36,513 nucleotides of DNA from CAG-841 sp963614875 (GTDB lineage Bacteria > Bacillota > Clostridia > Oscillospirales > CAG-272), in contig CAVEFC010000013.1 of NCBI GenBank assembly GCA_963614875.1, positions 1-36,513 of the forward strand. Reading direction: 5' to 3'. Both the position numbers and the translations under genes were made by a program. This document shows positions 1-8,123 of this stretch, in pieces; the first letter of the stretch is position 1; the number at the start of each line of letters is the position of its first letter. A model generated the notes under the pieces. The model made no database searches and was not told the origin of the DNA. It saw nothing but the letters and a program-made list of their open reading frames with translations.

Positions 1-2
1 CC

Positions 3-503
3 GTATGGCAGAAGAACGCTACGACATATTCGGTAACCTATAACGCAAATGGCGGTTCCGGCGCACCCGGAACGCAGACAAAAACCGAAAATGTCACCTT
101 GACATTATCGAGTACTAAGCCGACGCGCTCCGGTTACACCTTCAAAGGATGGGCAACCAGTTCAACGGCAACCGTTGCGTCGTATCAGCCGGGATCGACA
201 TATACGGCAAATGCTAATGTGACACTGTACGCTGTTTGGAGTAAAAACCCGTCGCAATACACCGTTTCGTACAATGCGAACGGCGGTTCCGGCGCACCTT
301 CTTCTCAAACGAAAACGGAAGGTGTTACTCTCACCCTTTCCGCCACGAAGCCGACAAGAAGCGGTTATACGTTTTTGGGGTGGTCCACTTCCAGTACCGC
401 AATAAGTGCAACATATTCGGCGGGGGGCAGTTATACTGCCAATGCCGGTGCAACACTTTATGCCGTTTGGTCATGTAACCATACCACCACAAGCAGAGTG
501 TAA
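3..503 (+). CDS. C-terminal part of an InlB B-repeat (Listeria-Bacteroides repeat) surface protein, 5' end outside window
   Basis: The reading frame is open from the window edge, so the start is missing. The visible 166 residues hold two full copies and the tail of a third of a roughly 75-residue unit. Each unit carries YTVSYNANGGSGAP, then TKPTRSGYTFLGW, then YTANA-TLYAVW. This is the Flg_new / InlB B-repeat pattern, a small beta-grasp-like extracellular module used as a spacer or adhesin repeat in Gram-positive surface proteins. The protein ends abruptly with a short SCNHTTTSRV tail. There is no LPXTG motif, membrane anchor or other wall-binding domain, so this copy is either secreted, attached through its unseen N-terminus, or truncated. 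No terminator hairpin follows closely. The family assignment is firm; the function is unknown. Confidence 0.85.
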   Translation, partial: VWQKNATTYSVTYNANGGSGAPGTQTKTENVTLTLSSTKPTRSGYTFKGWATSSTATVASYQPGSTYTANANVTLYAVWSKNPSQYTVSYNANGGSGAPSSQTKTEGVTLTLSATKPTRSGYTFLGWSTSSTAISATYSAGGSYTANAGATLYAVWSCNHTTTSRV

Positions 504-808
504 GTGCGATTTTCATAATTCATTTTTATAAATAAGGAAGCGAAAGCGAAGATTTTTTATGAAATTTGCAGATGAAAGCAACATCCGCCCGAAATAAAAA
601 AATAAAAAAATTTTTAATAAGTCCCTAACAAAGCGCATAAATTGCCGTATATATTCAGAAAAATATCGACGGCGCACCGCAGGCGGAAAGCCACGGCGAA
701 AATATGCCCGAAAAGCAAAAAATCACCAAGATGTCGGACGGGCTTCCGCCGTAAATTTGCGCATACCATTTTGTGCAAATTATTGGCACGGGAGAGATTA
801 AAAAAATA
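504..808. other. Intergenic stretch with no convincing gene
   Basis: This AT-rich gap holds A/T runs around 590-616. Positions 641-754 form a frame that reads like protein-coding sequence, 37 codons ending in TAA, but has no credible start or ribosome binding site; it may be a gene remnant. An imperfect inverted repeat (GGCGGAA-A-GCC near 684 and GGCTTCCGCC near 741) flanks about 46 bases. It is too wide and lacks a T-run, so it is not called as a terminator. Confidence 0.5.
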
Positions 809-837
809 TTGACTTTATATATATTTTATGTTAAAAT
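809..837 (+). promoter_or_regulatory. Sigma-A type promoter for the surface-protein block
   Basis: A -35 box TTGACT (809-814) is separated by exactly 17 bases from a -10 box TAAAAT (832-837). Transcription would start near 844, just before the first gene of the co-directional block. I saw no comparable promoter between the following genes, so this may drive much of the 19-kb block. Confidence 0.7.
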
Positions 838-941
838 ACCGCTGAATTATCATGCGGAAATTTTGTCCGGCGGAGCGGCTTCGGAAAGACAGCCGCGACA
901 GGAAATTCCGTATGAATACAAACCGAATCGGAGGCGATTAT

Positions 942-1601
942 TTGAAACCGATAATTATCAATATATACCTGCTTGTCTGCGCCTGTATCGGACTGGCGTA
1001 CGGGCTTACGGCTTTGTATAAGAAAAAACAGCCGATGTATTTCAAGCTTATGATTTTTCCCATCGCCTGTCAGGTTTTTTCAAGAGCCTATTATACCGTT
1101 GCGCTTTTGTGTTACGGCGAGCTGCCCGATACATTCAACATAGGACTTCTGGGATATGCGGCATTCTTTTTGTTTATGTATCTGCCCAATATAGGCGCGC
1201 TTGATACTCTGGTTGACGAACAGAATGAAAATATTATAAAGCGCAGGCTGATTTCTTTGATTATTCCGACAGCCGAAGTTGTGGTTTCCACCGTTGCGAT
1301 GTTTACCTGTAATGCCGCGATATCGCTTCGCATTTCATTTGTTGTTCTTGCGGTGCTTGCGGGCTTTGCCGGATATTTCAATATGAAGCATCTGATTGTT
1401 GCCGATGTTGAAAACGGTATAATACGTTCTATCAGAAAGTTCAATCTTCTCAGTCTGGTTGTTGAAATTCTTACTCTTGCGGAAATCGGTCTTTATTGCT
1501 TCGGATACAGAACGCCTGTTGTTATTCAGGCATTGCTCGGTATTTTATATGTTGTCTTTCTGCCGTTTCTTGATAAGGAGGCGCAAAAATGGACTCGATG
1601 A
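942..1601 (+). CDS. Small polytopic membrane protein, function unknown, upstream of a PrsW-like protease
   Basis: The protein is almost entirely hydrophobic. It has about six or seven membrane-spanning stretches separated by short basic loops such as LYKKKQP and IIKRRLIS. I do not recognise a family. The start is uncertain. A TTG at 942 follows GGAGG at 930-934 with a 7-base gap and gives a protein starting with KPIIINIYLL (219 aa). An in-frame ATG at 912 behind AGGA, or an ATG at 852, would add 10 or 30 residues. The 852 start would leave only about 8 bases of leader after the predicted transcription start. The 3' end overlaps the PrsW-like gene by 13 bases, so the two are very likely translated together. 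A partner or membrane-sensor role for the protease is an inference from this overlap only. Confidence 0.75.
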   Translation: MKPIIINIYLLVCACIGLAYGLTALYKKKQPMYFKLMIFPIACQVFSRAYYTVALLCYGELPDTFNIGLLGYAAFFLFMYLPNIGALDTLVDEQNENIIKRRLISLIIPTAEVVVSTVAMFTCNAAISLRISFVVLAVLAGFAGYFNMKHLIVADVENGIIRSIRKFNLLSLVVEILTLAEIGLYCFGYRTPVVIQALLGILYVVFLPFLDKEAQKWTR

Positions 1602-2263
1602 GCTATATTCTGTTTATTTGTCTTGCTGTTCCCATGGTGATGATGCTCATTCCTATGGAAAACAAATCGCGGAAGGTTGTCATTTCGATTCTTACGGGAA
1701 TGTTTTTATGCCTTTTTGTCAGCGAGCTGAACGGTTTGCTTCTCCGGCTTACCGACAGCACGATATTGTATTTTACCACAAACGTCACGCCGATAACGGA
1801 AGAGCTGGTAAAGGTACTTCCGGTTATATATTACGCATATGTTTTTTCCGATGACCGCAAATCCGTAGGGACTGTTGCTTTTGCAACGGGCGTAGGCTTT
1901 GCAATGCTTGAAAATGTCGTTATACTGACGCAGCATATAAAAACGGTAAATCTTCTTTTCGCGGTGATAAGAGGGTTCAGCACGGGACTTATGCACAGCA
2001 TCAGCACAATGTTTATAGCAAACTATATTCCGTACATACGGACAAAAAAGAAGCTTTTCCTTTGCGGAACGCTTTGTTCGTTCAATCTGTCGGTTGTATT
2101 TCATTCGGTTTTCAATATGCTTGTCGAAGCCGACTCGGCGGTTGCAAACAATATAGGATACTTTTTACCCATTTCGGTATATATGGTTGTAAACGTTTTC
2201 TTCTTCAAAACGATTATTAAAAAAATCAGACGGAAAAAAGATAAAAATCCGGCACAGGAATAA
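1589..2263 (+). CDS. PrsW-family intramembrane metalloprotease
   Basis: This 224-residue multi-pass membrane protein carries the hallmark PrsW / PF13367 motifs: EE-x-x-K at residues 71-75 (ITEELVK), FAMLEN with E108 and N109, and His in GLMH (H136) and in FHSVFN (H172). These conserved Glu and His residues form the proposed metal site in the family, which includes Bacillus PrsW (site-1 cleavage of anti-sigma factor RsiW) and distant relatives of the CAAX protease superfamily. It ends in a strongly basic cytosolic tail. It overlaps the upstream membrane protein by 13 bases and lies directly before seven exported proteins, five of them with multiple or C-terminal membrane anchors. No sigma or anti-sigma gene is near, so the substrate here is unlikely to be a classical anti-sigma factor encoded in cis. 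Cleavage of the neighbouring anchored proteins is a hypothesis. Confidence 0.85.
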   Translation: MDSMSYILFICLAVPMVMMLIPMENKSRKVVISILTGMFLCLFVSELNGLLLRLTDSTILYFTTNVTPITEELVKVLPVIYYAYVFSDDRKSVGTVAFATGVGFAMLENVVILTQHIKTVNLLFAVIRGFSTGLMHSISTMFIANYIPYIRTKKKLFLCGTLCSFNLSVVFHSVFNMLVEADSAVANNIGYFLPISVYMVVNVFFFKTIIKKIRRKKDKNPAQE

Positions 2264-2288
2264 TTATTCAGAAATAAGGTGATGAAAA

Positions 2289-3572
2289 TTGCAAAAAAAC
2301 AAACGTGAAATTTTCAGACGGTCGCTTTGTATTGTATGCCTTGTCTTTTCGCTTTTTGCCGTTGTCGGCGGACATATGAACGCGGCGGCGGGGGAAGCCT
2401 GCATTTCCGAGATAAGCATCGTATCCGGCGCGGACAGTCGGACGAAGCTTGAAAGCGCGGGCTACACCGTGCTGTTTCAGGGAATGAATCTCTTTTCGGA
2501 GGGCGGCTCGACGGTAACACTGGGCTATAAAAAAGGTGGCAGTGCAATTACGGGGCTTGTCGTTTCAGAAAAATATGCCGATTCGATAACATATAACGGC
2601 TGCACGTTTTTTCTTGTATCCGGCACGAGCCTGAACGACGGCACATCCGGCGATCCGATTTATCTTTATTACACAAAGGACAGCGCCGCCGGAAACGGAA
2701 TAACCTCTCTTGATACGGTTTCGGGCTTTACGGACAGGGAAGAGGTCGTTTCGCTGAGAAACGACGGATCTTCTCCCGTGCTTGCGGACGACGGCACACT
2801 TGCCAATCTTGACAGGGGCATAAGCAACAGCGAGCTTTATCTTCTTGTTTATCGGAGCGGGAAAATCAGACGGTATATAGCCGAGGCATATATTATAAAA
2901 GGAAGCACAAAAGCCGAAGCGATAAATTCTGCCGCTTCAAAGGGCTGTGATTATTACCTTGATTACGATATGTCGGAAAGTGACGAAATATCGTATATTG
3001 CATACCGCAGAACCGCCGATAAGTCCGAGGCGATAACGAAAATAAGCATAAGCGGCTCGGAGCTGAGCTTTGAAAAGGACGGCGGCTCGGGCGCGTATCT
3101 GATTGATATCTCCAATTATAAGCTTTTTGCCAAAGCCTTTGAGCTCGGCGACTGGGCGGGAATTTATGCCGTGTATGACAAAACCGTTTCAAAATCTTCA
3201 GACGAATACAGGGCGCTTTCAAAAAGCACGGAGCGCGGCAGCTGTGTTCTGGCGGGAGATATGGGAATTTACGCCGTTTACGAAGGAACGGTCGAGGGAA
3301 GCATAGAAGAGCCCGCAGAGCCGGAGCAGACAAGCTCTTCTGCGGTCGGAAGCGAAACCGACGAATTCTACAACATAGATAAATCGACAGATACATCGGG
3401 CAGGGAAACAAGCGCTGATGACGCAGGCAAATCCGCCGCATCGGTAATAAGCGGAGGAAACGTGATTGCGATAATATGCTTTTCGGCTGTGATTGTCACG
3501 GCGCTCGTCTGTGTGTCGATTGTCGGAAAAAGAAAGTCCAAAAGCGACGGCGACGGAAAAAACAAAAAATAA
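2289..3572 (+). CDS. Exported, C-terminally anchored protein of MABP-like beta-prism units
   Basis: The start is a TTG behind AAGGTGAT at 2277-2284; the nearby ATG at 2282 is out of frame and stops after eight codons. The 427-residue protein has a signal peptide (about residues 8-33). Beta-rich units follow: ISEISIVSG...AGYTVL...TLGYKKGGSAITGLVV, then DPIYLYYTKDSAAGNGITSL, and near residues 200-255 YIAEAYIIKGSTKAEAI...YIAYRRTADKSEAITKISI. A Ser/Thr/Glu-rich linker precedes a C-terminal membrane segment (about 393-413) and a KRKSK-type stop-transfer tail. The unit (strand, GY, strand, YLGY or YLYY, then an aIT-x-I strand) is the one shared with the larger proteins downstream, but here there is no helical or internal membrane region. 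It therefore looks like the minimal member of the set. The beta-prism assignment is inferred from pattern only. Confidence 0.85.
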   Translation: MQKNKREIFRRSLCIVCLVFSLFAVVGGHMNAAAGEACISEISIVSGADSRTKLESAGYTVLFQGMNLFSEGGSTVTLGYKKGGSAITGLVVSEKYADSITYNGCTFFLVSGTSLNDGTSGDPIYLYYTKDSAAGNGITSLDTVSGFTDREEVVSLRNDGSSPVLADDGTLANLDRGISNSELYLLVYRSGKIRRYIAEAYIIKGSTKAEAINSAASKGCDYYLDYDMSESDEISYIAYRRTADKSEAITKISISGSELSFEKDGGSGAYLIDISNYKLFAKAFELGDWAGIYAVYDKTVSKSSDEYRALSKSTERGSCVLAGDMGIYAVYEGTVEGSIEEPAEPEQTSSSAVGSETDEFYNIDKSTDTSGRETSADDAGKSAASVISGGNVIAIICFSAVIVTALVCVSIVGKRKSKSDGDGKNKK

Positions 3573-3602
3573 TATAAAAAAACAATAACGGAGGGTATAA
3601 CA

Positions 3603-5840
3603 ATGTTGAAAAAACCGTTTAATGTAATAATCAGTATGGTGCTGACTCTGGCAATTCTGTTTGTGACATGCACGGGCACACTTGCCGCAAGCGCAAAAAA
3701 GGTTTACATCAAGGAAGTGATAATAAGCTACGGCAAAACCGCGGACGAAGCGAAAAAGTGGCTCACCGACAACGGCTATACGGTGCTTGACTGCGATCTG
3801 AACGAAGGCGCAGACGACCTTCTCTCGACAAAGCGCGCGGTTTATCTCGGCTATAAAACAACAAAGAACGCCGAGGAAGCCATCACGGATATGAAGCTTA
3901 TGAATATGAAGGGCGGCTACAGCGTTCACGATTATCAGATGCTGCTGAGCGAACAGCAGGAAAATATAAAGGTTTTTCTTTCGGATTTTCATGAAGCTGT
4001 CGCGGAGTACAGAAAAAATTACGGCGCAGGTCAGGCACGCGCCGTGTCGGCTCACGATATGCTGAATATGATGCTTGACGACGACACGGGTATGAACCTC
4101 GGCGATCTTTTGCTCAGAAAGACAAAAGAAGAATACACAAGCGAAGAATGGGACGCTCTTTCCGATGAGGAAAAGGCAAAAACCGCCGATATGACGACAA
4201 TTCTTATGCAGGGAAACAGTAATGCTGTTCTTGCAATGGAGCAGATAATCGCAATGGCGACGGACGACGGTGAAACGCCGTGGATCTGCAGATATGAAAA
4301 CGCAAAAACCTATGACGAAATGCTCGACGCGCTTATGGAAAGCGAAAATCTTACCGTGAATGCGGCGGAAAAGCGTCTTGCCGCCGAATATGACGAGGAC
4401 GCAAAAAAAATAGCGGCAAATCTCGGAAACTACAAAACATATCTTGAAGCATACACAAATTCGGACGTAAGGCTTACAAGCTCTGCGGAGGAATTGGAGG
4501 CGTTTCTCAAGGAATGCGAAAAGGAAGAAGGCTTTGTTTTCTCCGAATGGACGGCGGCAGGCACGCAGTATGAGCTGCTGTCGAAATCGGAAAACGACGG
4601 CATTTCGTTGCTTGATGTTCTTACAAGCGACGAATACGATGTTTCCGGCGACGACAGATATTTGCTTTATCCGCTCATTTCGGTTTTATCGAAGGGACAG
4701 AGAGCCTGCCTTGATTTTCTTCCGACAAATCAGCTTGTTTCTCTCGGAATAAACGACGACGCAACCGTAAAAGCCGCAATGGAGAATGTAAAAATAAATT
4801 CGGCGGACGAGCTGAAAAACGTTTCGATTTACGCCGGCGTTGACCGCACGATTTTCGGCGGCAACGTAGCCATAACAAACGATGCGCTCCGACTTCAGAC
4901 TTCGTCGGGTAAAAGCGCAATAAGCGACGGCTCGGAGGCTATTTCAAATATTTCGCTTATCCTTTACGGCGCGCTTATTACATCAGCGGCGGCGACGGGA
5001 CTTTTCTGGAACGTCGGCTCTTATATGACCAAGCTCAATCCCGATATAGTTGCGGCGGCAAATGTTTATGACAGCAAAAGCGTTGAACTCTGGGGTGACG
5101 CAAAGCTTTATGAGCAATGGGGCGAAACGGTAAAAGCCGAACAGTCGAACGCTGACTCTCTTGTATTCAAGAAAAGCGCCGACAAGCTGTACAGCGAGGC
5201 GGGCTACGCCAAATATTTCAGAATTGCAGGCTATGCTATGCTTGCGGTTTCGGTTGTTCTGATGGGTATTTCCATATGGAGCACGGTAAACGACATAATA
5301 GAATATTACAATGCGGAATTCATTCCGATTCCCGTATATATGGTCGATCAGAGCGTAAACGAAAATGATGAAAAGGTATATACCTATTATAGCGCCGTCA
5401 GGTGCAACAGAGCCGAGCAGGGAATGGTCACGGACGAAACAAAGCTTCTCGGCGATCTCGGAGATCTCAACGGCGACGTCGGAAGACAGTGGCTCGCCCT
5501 TTACACAACAAAGGATAAAGCGGCAGGCAACCCGATAACAACCGACATCGTTGTTCAGTACAAGAGCAGCAATCTTCCCAAGGACAAAGGCTACGCGCTT
5601 TCGATGTTCGGAGAAAGCGTAGCTCAGAACCTTACGAACAAAAGATTCGGATATACATATGCCGACGGAAAAGGCGGAATATATCTTTTCTACAATGTTG
5701 ACAACACGGCTTTTGCCGCAGGAAGTATTTTCTCAAACGCAAAATATATACTCATAGGCGTCGCGGAGATAGCGGCGCTTGCCGCGGTATTCTTTATCGG
5801 CAGAACGGTCGGAAAGAAAAAACGCAATGAAGAAGCTTGA
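3603..5840 (+). CDS. Tandem paralogue 1: large surface protein with MABP-like ends and internal membrane segments
   Basis: Start ATG behind GGAGGG. This 745-residue protein has a signal peptide (about 1-32). An N-terminal beta-prism-like unit follows at residues 34-103 (YIKEVIISYG, GYTVLDCDLNEGA, AVYLGYKTT, EEAITDM). Then comes a helical region (about 104-445) with conserved blocks LSDEEKAKTADMTTILMQ, YPLISVLSKGQRACLDFLP and AGVDRTIFGGNVAITNDA. Membrane segments lie near 449-472 and 540-566. After FIPIPVYMVD (573-582) there is a second beta-prism-like region (about 588-700: LALYTTKDKAAGNPITT, GGIYLFY). A C-terminal membrane helix (715-734) and KKKR tail end the protein. Predicted topology puts both beta regions outside and the 473-540 loop inside. 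No family name is recognised; MABP-like is my reading of the repeat. Paralogues 2 and 3 follow directly. Confidence 0.85.
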   Translation: MLKKPFNVIISMVLTLAILFVTCTGTLAASAKKVYIKEVIISYGKTADEAKKWLTDNGYTVLDCDLNEGADDLLSTKRAVYLGYKTTKNAEEAITDMKLMNMKGGYSVHDYQMLLSEQQENIKVFLSDFHEAVAEYRKNYGAGQARAVSAHDMLNMMLDDDTGMNLGDLLLRKTKEEYTSEEWDALSDEEKAKTADMTTILMQGNSNAVLAMEQIIAMATDDGETPWICRYENAKTYDEMLDALMESENLTVNAAEKRLAAEYDEDAKKIAANLGNYKTYLEAYTNSDVRLTSSAEELEAFLKECEKEEGFVFSEWTAAGTQYELLSKSENDGISLLDVLTSDEYDVSGDDRYLLYPLISVLSKGQRACLDFLPTNQLVSLGINDDATVKAAMENVKINSADELKNVSIYAGVDRTIFGGNVAITNDALRLQTSSGKSAISDGSEAISNISLILYGALITSAAATGLFWNVGSYMTKLNPDIVAAANVYDSKSVELWGDAKLYEQWGETVKAEQSNADSLVFKKSADKLYSEAGYAKYFRIAGYAMLAVSVVLMGISIWSTVNDIIEYYNAEFIPIPVYMVDQSVNENDEKVYTYYSAVRCNRAEQGMVTDETKLLGDLGDLNGDVGRQWLALYTTKDKAAGNPITTDIVVQYKSSNLPKDKGYALSMFGESVAQNLTNKRFGYTYADGKGGIYLFYNVDNTAFAAGSIFSNAKYILIGVAEIAALAAVFFIGRTVGKKKRNEEA

Positions 5841-5857
5841 AAAAGGAGTGATACAAT

Positions 5858-8107
5858 ATGTTGAAAAAACCGTTTAACATAATAATCAGCACGGTGTTGA
5901 CTCTTGCAATTCTGTTTGTGACTTGCACGGGCGCATTTGCCGCAAGCGCAAAAAAGGTTTATATCAGCGACGTTATGATAAGCTACGGCAAAACCGCGGA
6001 CGAAGCGAAAAAGTGGCTTACCGACAACGGCTATACGGTGCTTGACCACGACCTGAACGAAGGCGCCGACGACCTTCTCTCGACAAAGCGCGCGGTTTAT
6101 CTCGGCTACAAGACAACCAAAAACGCCGAGGAAGCCATAACGGATATGAGGCTTATGAATATGAAGGGCGGCTACAGCGTTGAAGATTATCAGATGATGC
6201 TTGATGATCAGAAAGAAAATATCGGCATTTTTATAGATAACTTTATCGTTGCCGTAAGCGAGTACAGAAATAACTACGCAAAAGGTCAGAAGCGCGCCGT
6301 TTCGGCTCACAAAATACTCAATCTCCTCTATGACGATGATACAAATCGGTATATGGGCGATTTGTTGCTCGACAAGATAAAGGAAGAATATCCGGATGAG
6401 GAATGGGAGGCTCTTTCTGACGAGGAAAAAGCAAAAACCGCCGATATGACGACAATTCTTATGCAGGCAAATTCAGACGCGGTGCTGACTATAGAGCAGA
6501 CTATCGCCATGGCAACGGACAGCGGAGATACGCTCTGGGTGGAAAGATATGACAGCGCAAAGACTTATGACGAAATGCTTGACGAGATTATGGAAAAAGA
6601 AAATCTTACCGTCAACGCTGCCGAAAAGTATCTTGCCGCCGAATACGACGCCGACGCAAAATCCATAGCGTCCAAGCTGGAGGCTTATAAATCCTATCTT
6701 CAATATTATATGAATGAGGAAATTTCGCTTGCCAATACCGCAGAAGAAATTGAAGCATACGAAAAAGAGCATGAAGATTTTGACTATAACAACTGGTTTG
6801 CCGCAGGAACTCAATATGAATTGATGACCACGATGGTAAACGACGATGTATCTCTTCTTGACCTTGTTATGAGTGCGGATTACAATGTTTCGGGCGACGA
6901 CAGATATATGCTTTATCCTCTCATTTCGATTCTGACAAAGGGGCAGAGAGCCTGTCTTGACTTTTTGTCGATGTATCAGCTGATTGCGCTCGGCGTCAAT
7001 AATGATGAGGCTACGGAGGAAGCGGTAAACGTATCTTTGAGCGAAACCGCAACGAAAAATTTGCAGACCTCGGTTTATGACGGCGTTAACCGTGCCGTAT
7101 TCGGCGGCAACGTCGCTCTTACGGGCGAGGCGTACAAGCTTCAGAACGCAACCGGTCAGAGCGTTCTTCAGGGCGCAAACGGTCCTGTTTCGGTCACTAC
7201 CATCGTTTTGTATGCGTCGTTCGGCGTGTCGCTTCTGGCTATGGCTGCCTCGTGGGGCGTGAGCTCCCACATGGCAAGTGTGGCAAAAAAACTGAGCGCT
7301 GATTCTCTCAGATATTTCGAGGAGTATTCAACAAGATCCACAACCCTTCAGACGATGATAAGAAAGGGCTTCGACTTTTACGATCAGAAATATATCAATA
7401 TGGACGAAGCCGCAAAGCTTGCCAATGCAAATTCAACAAGTGCCTATCGTGCAAGCGGAACTGCGACAAAGTGGGCAAAATACTTCAAATACGCAGGTGC
7501 CGCAATGATCTGTATAGCAGGCATCCTGCTCGGTATTTCTATATGGAGGACGATTGTTGACCTGCAGGAATATTACAATACCGAGTTCATTCCGATTCCC
7601 GCATATATGGTGGATCAGAGCGTAAACGACAAGGACGAAAAAGTATATACTTATTATACAGCCGTCAGGTGCAACAGAGCCGAGCAGGGAATGGTCACGG
7701 ACGCGACAAAGCTTCTCGGCGATTTCGGGGATATCAACGGCGACGTCGGCAGACAGTGGCTCGCCCTTTACACGACAAAGGACAAAGCGGCAGGCGATCC
7801 CATAACGACCGACCTTGTCGTTCAGTATAAAAGCAGCGATCTTCCCAAGGACAAGGGCTACGCGCTTTCGATGTTCGATGAAAGCGTCGCTCAGAACCTC
7901 ACAAACAAAAAGCTCGGATATACTTACGCCGACGGAAAAGGCGGAATATATCTGTTCTATAACGCCGACAGCACGGCTTTTGCAACCGGCAGCATTTTCT
8001 CAAATGCAAAATATGTACTTATAGGCGTTGCCGAAATAGCGGTGATTGCCGCGGCATTCTTTATCGGCAGAGCTGTCGGAAAGAAAAAACGCAAAGAACA
8101 GGCTTGA
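5858..8107 (+). CDS. Tandem paralogue 2 of the MABP-like surface protein
   Basis: The start ATG follows AAAGGAGTG, 17 bases after the preceding stop. The 749-residue protein repeats the plan of its upstream neighbour almost residue for residue at both ends. It has the same signal peptide, YISDVMISYGKTADEAKKW, DHDLNEGADD, AVYLGYKTT, and later FIPIPAYMVDQSVN, ALYTTKDKAAGDPITT, GGIYLFYN. Membrane segments lie near residues 446-471, 541-568 and 720-740. The helical middle is more diverged, and the segment between the first two internal membrane helices (about 472-540) cannot be aligned with the neighbour by eye. The nucleotide sequences of the first 250 bases of both genes are nearly identical, pointing to recent tandem duplication or gene conversion. 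The likely role is shared with the paralogues: a surface-displayed, membrane-anchored protein of unknown ligand. Confidence 0.85.
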   Translation: MLKKPFNIIISTVLTLAILFVTCTGAFAASAKKVYISDVMISYGKTADEAKKWLTDNGYTVLDHDLNEGADDLLSTKRAVYLGYKTTKNAEEAITDMRLMNMKGGYSVEDYQMMLDDQKENIGIFIDNFIVAVSEYRNNYAKGQKRAVSAHKILNLLYDDDTNRYMGDLLLDKIKEEYPDEEWEALSDEEKAKTADMTTILMQANSDAVLTIEQTIAMATDSGDTLWVERYDSAKTYDEMLDEIMEKENLTVNAAEKYLAAEYDADAKSIASKLEAYKSYLQYYMNEEISLANTAEEIEAYEKEHEDFDYNNWFAAGTQYELMTTMVNDDVSLLDLVMSADYNVSGDDRYMLYPLISILTKGQRACLDFLSMYQLIALGVNNDEATEEAVNVSLSETATKNLQTSVYDGVNRAVFGGNVALTGEAYKLQNATGQSVLQGANGPVSVTTIVLYASFGVSLLAMAASWGVSSHMASVAKKLSADSLRYFEEYSTRSTTLQTMIRKGFDFYDQKYINMDEAAKLANANSTSAYRASGTATKWAKYFKYAGAAMICIAGILLGISIWRTIVDLQEYYNTEFIPIPAYMVDQSVNDKDEKVYTYYTAVRCNRAEQGMVTDATKLLGDFGDINGDVGRQWLALYTTKDKAAGDPITTDLVVQYKSSDLPKDKGYALSMFDESVAQNLTNKKLGYTYADGKGGIYLFYNADSTAFATGSIFSNAKYVLIGVAEIAVIAAAFFIGRAVGKKKRKEQA

Positions 8108-8123
8108 AAAAGGGGGACAAAAT

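Noticed and set aside
1..503. CRISPR or simple tandem DNA repeat
   Set aside because: The repeats are about 220 bases, coding and diverged at silent sites; they are protein repeats.
684..750. Inverted repeat considered as a terminator
   Set aside because: The arms are about 46 bases apart, imperfect, and no T-run follows.
3219..4055. 278-codon minus-strand ORF, with a similar one at 5690-6310
   Set aside because: Both are antisense shadows of the paralogous surface genes; their mutual similarity only reflects the duplication of the sense strand.
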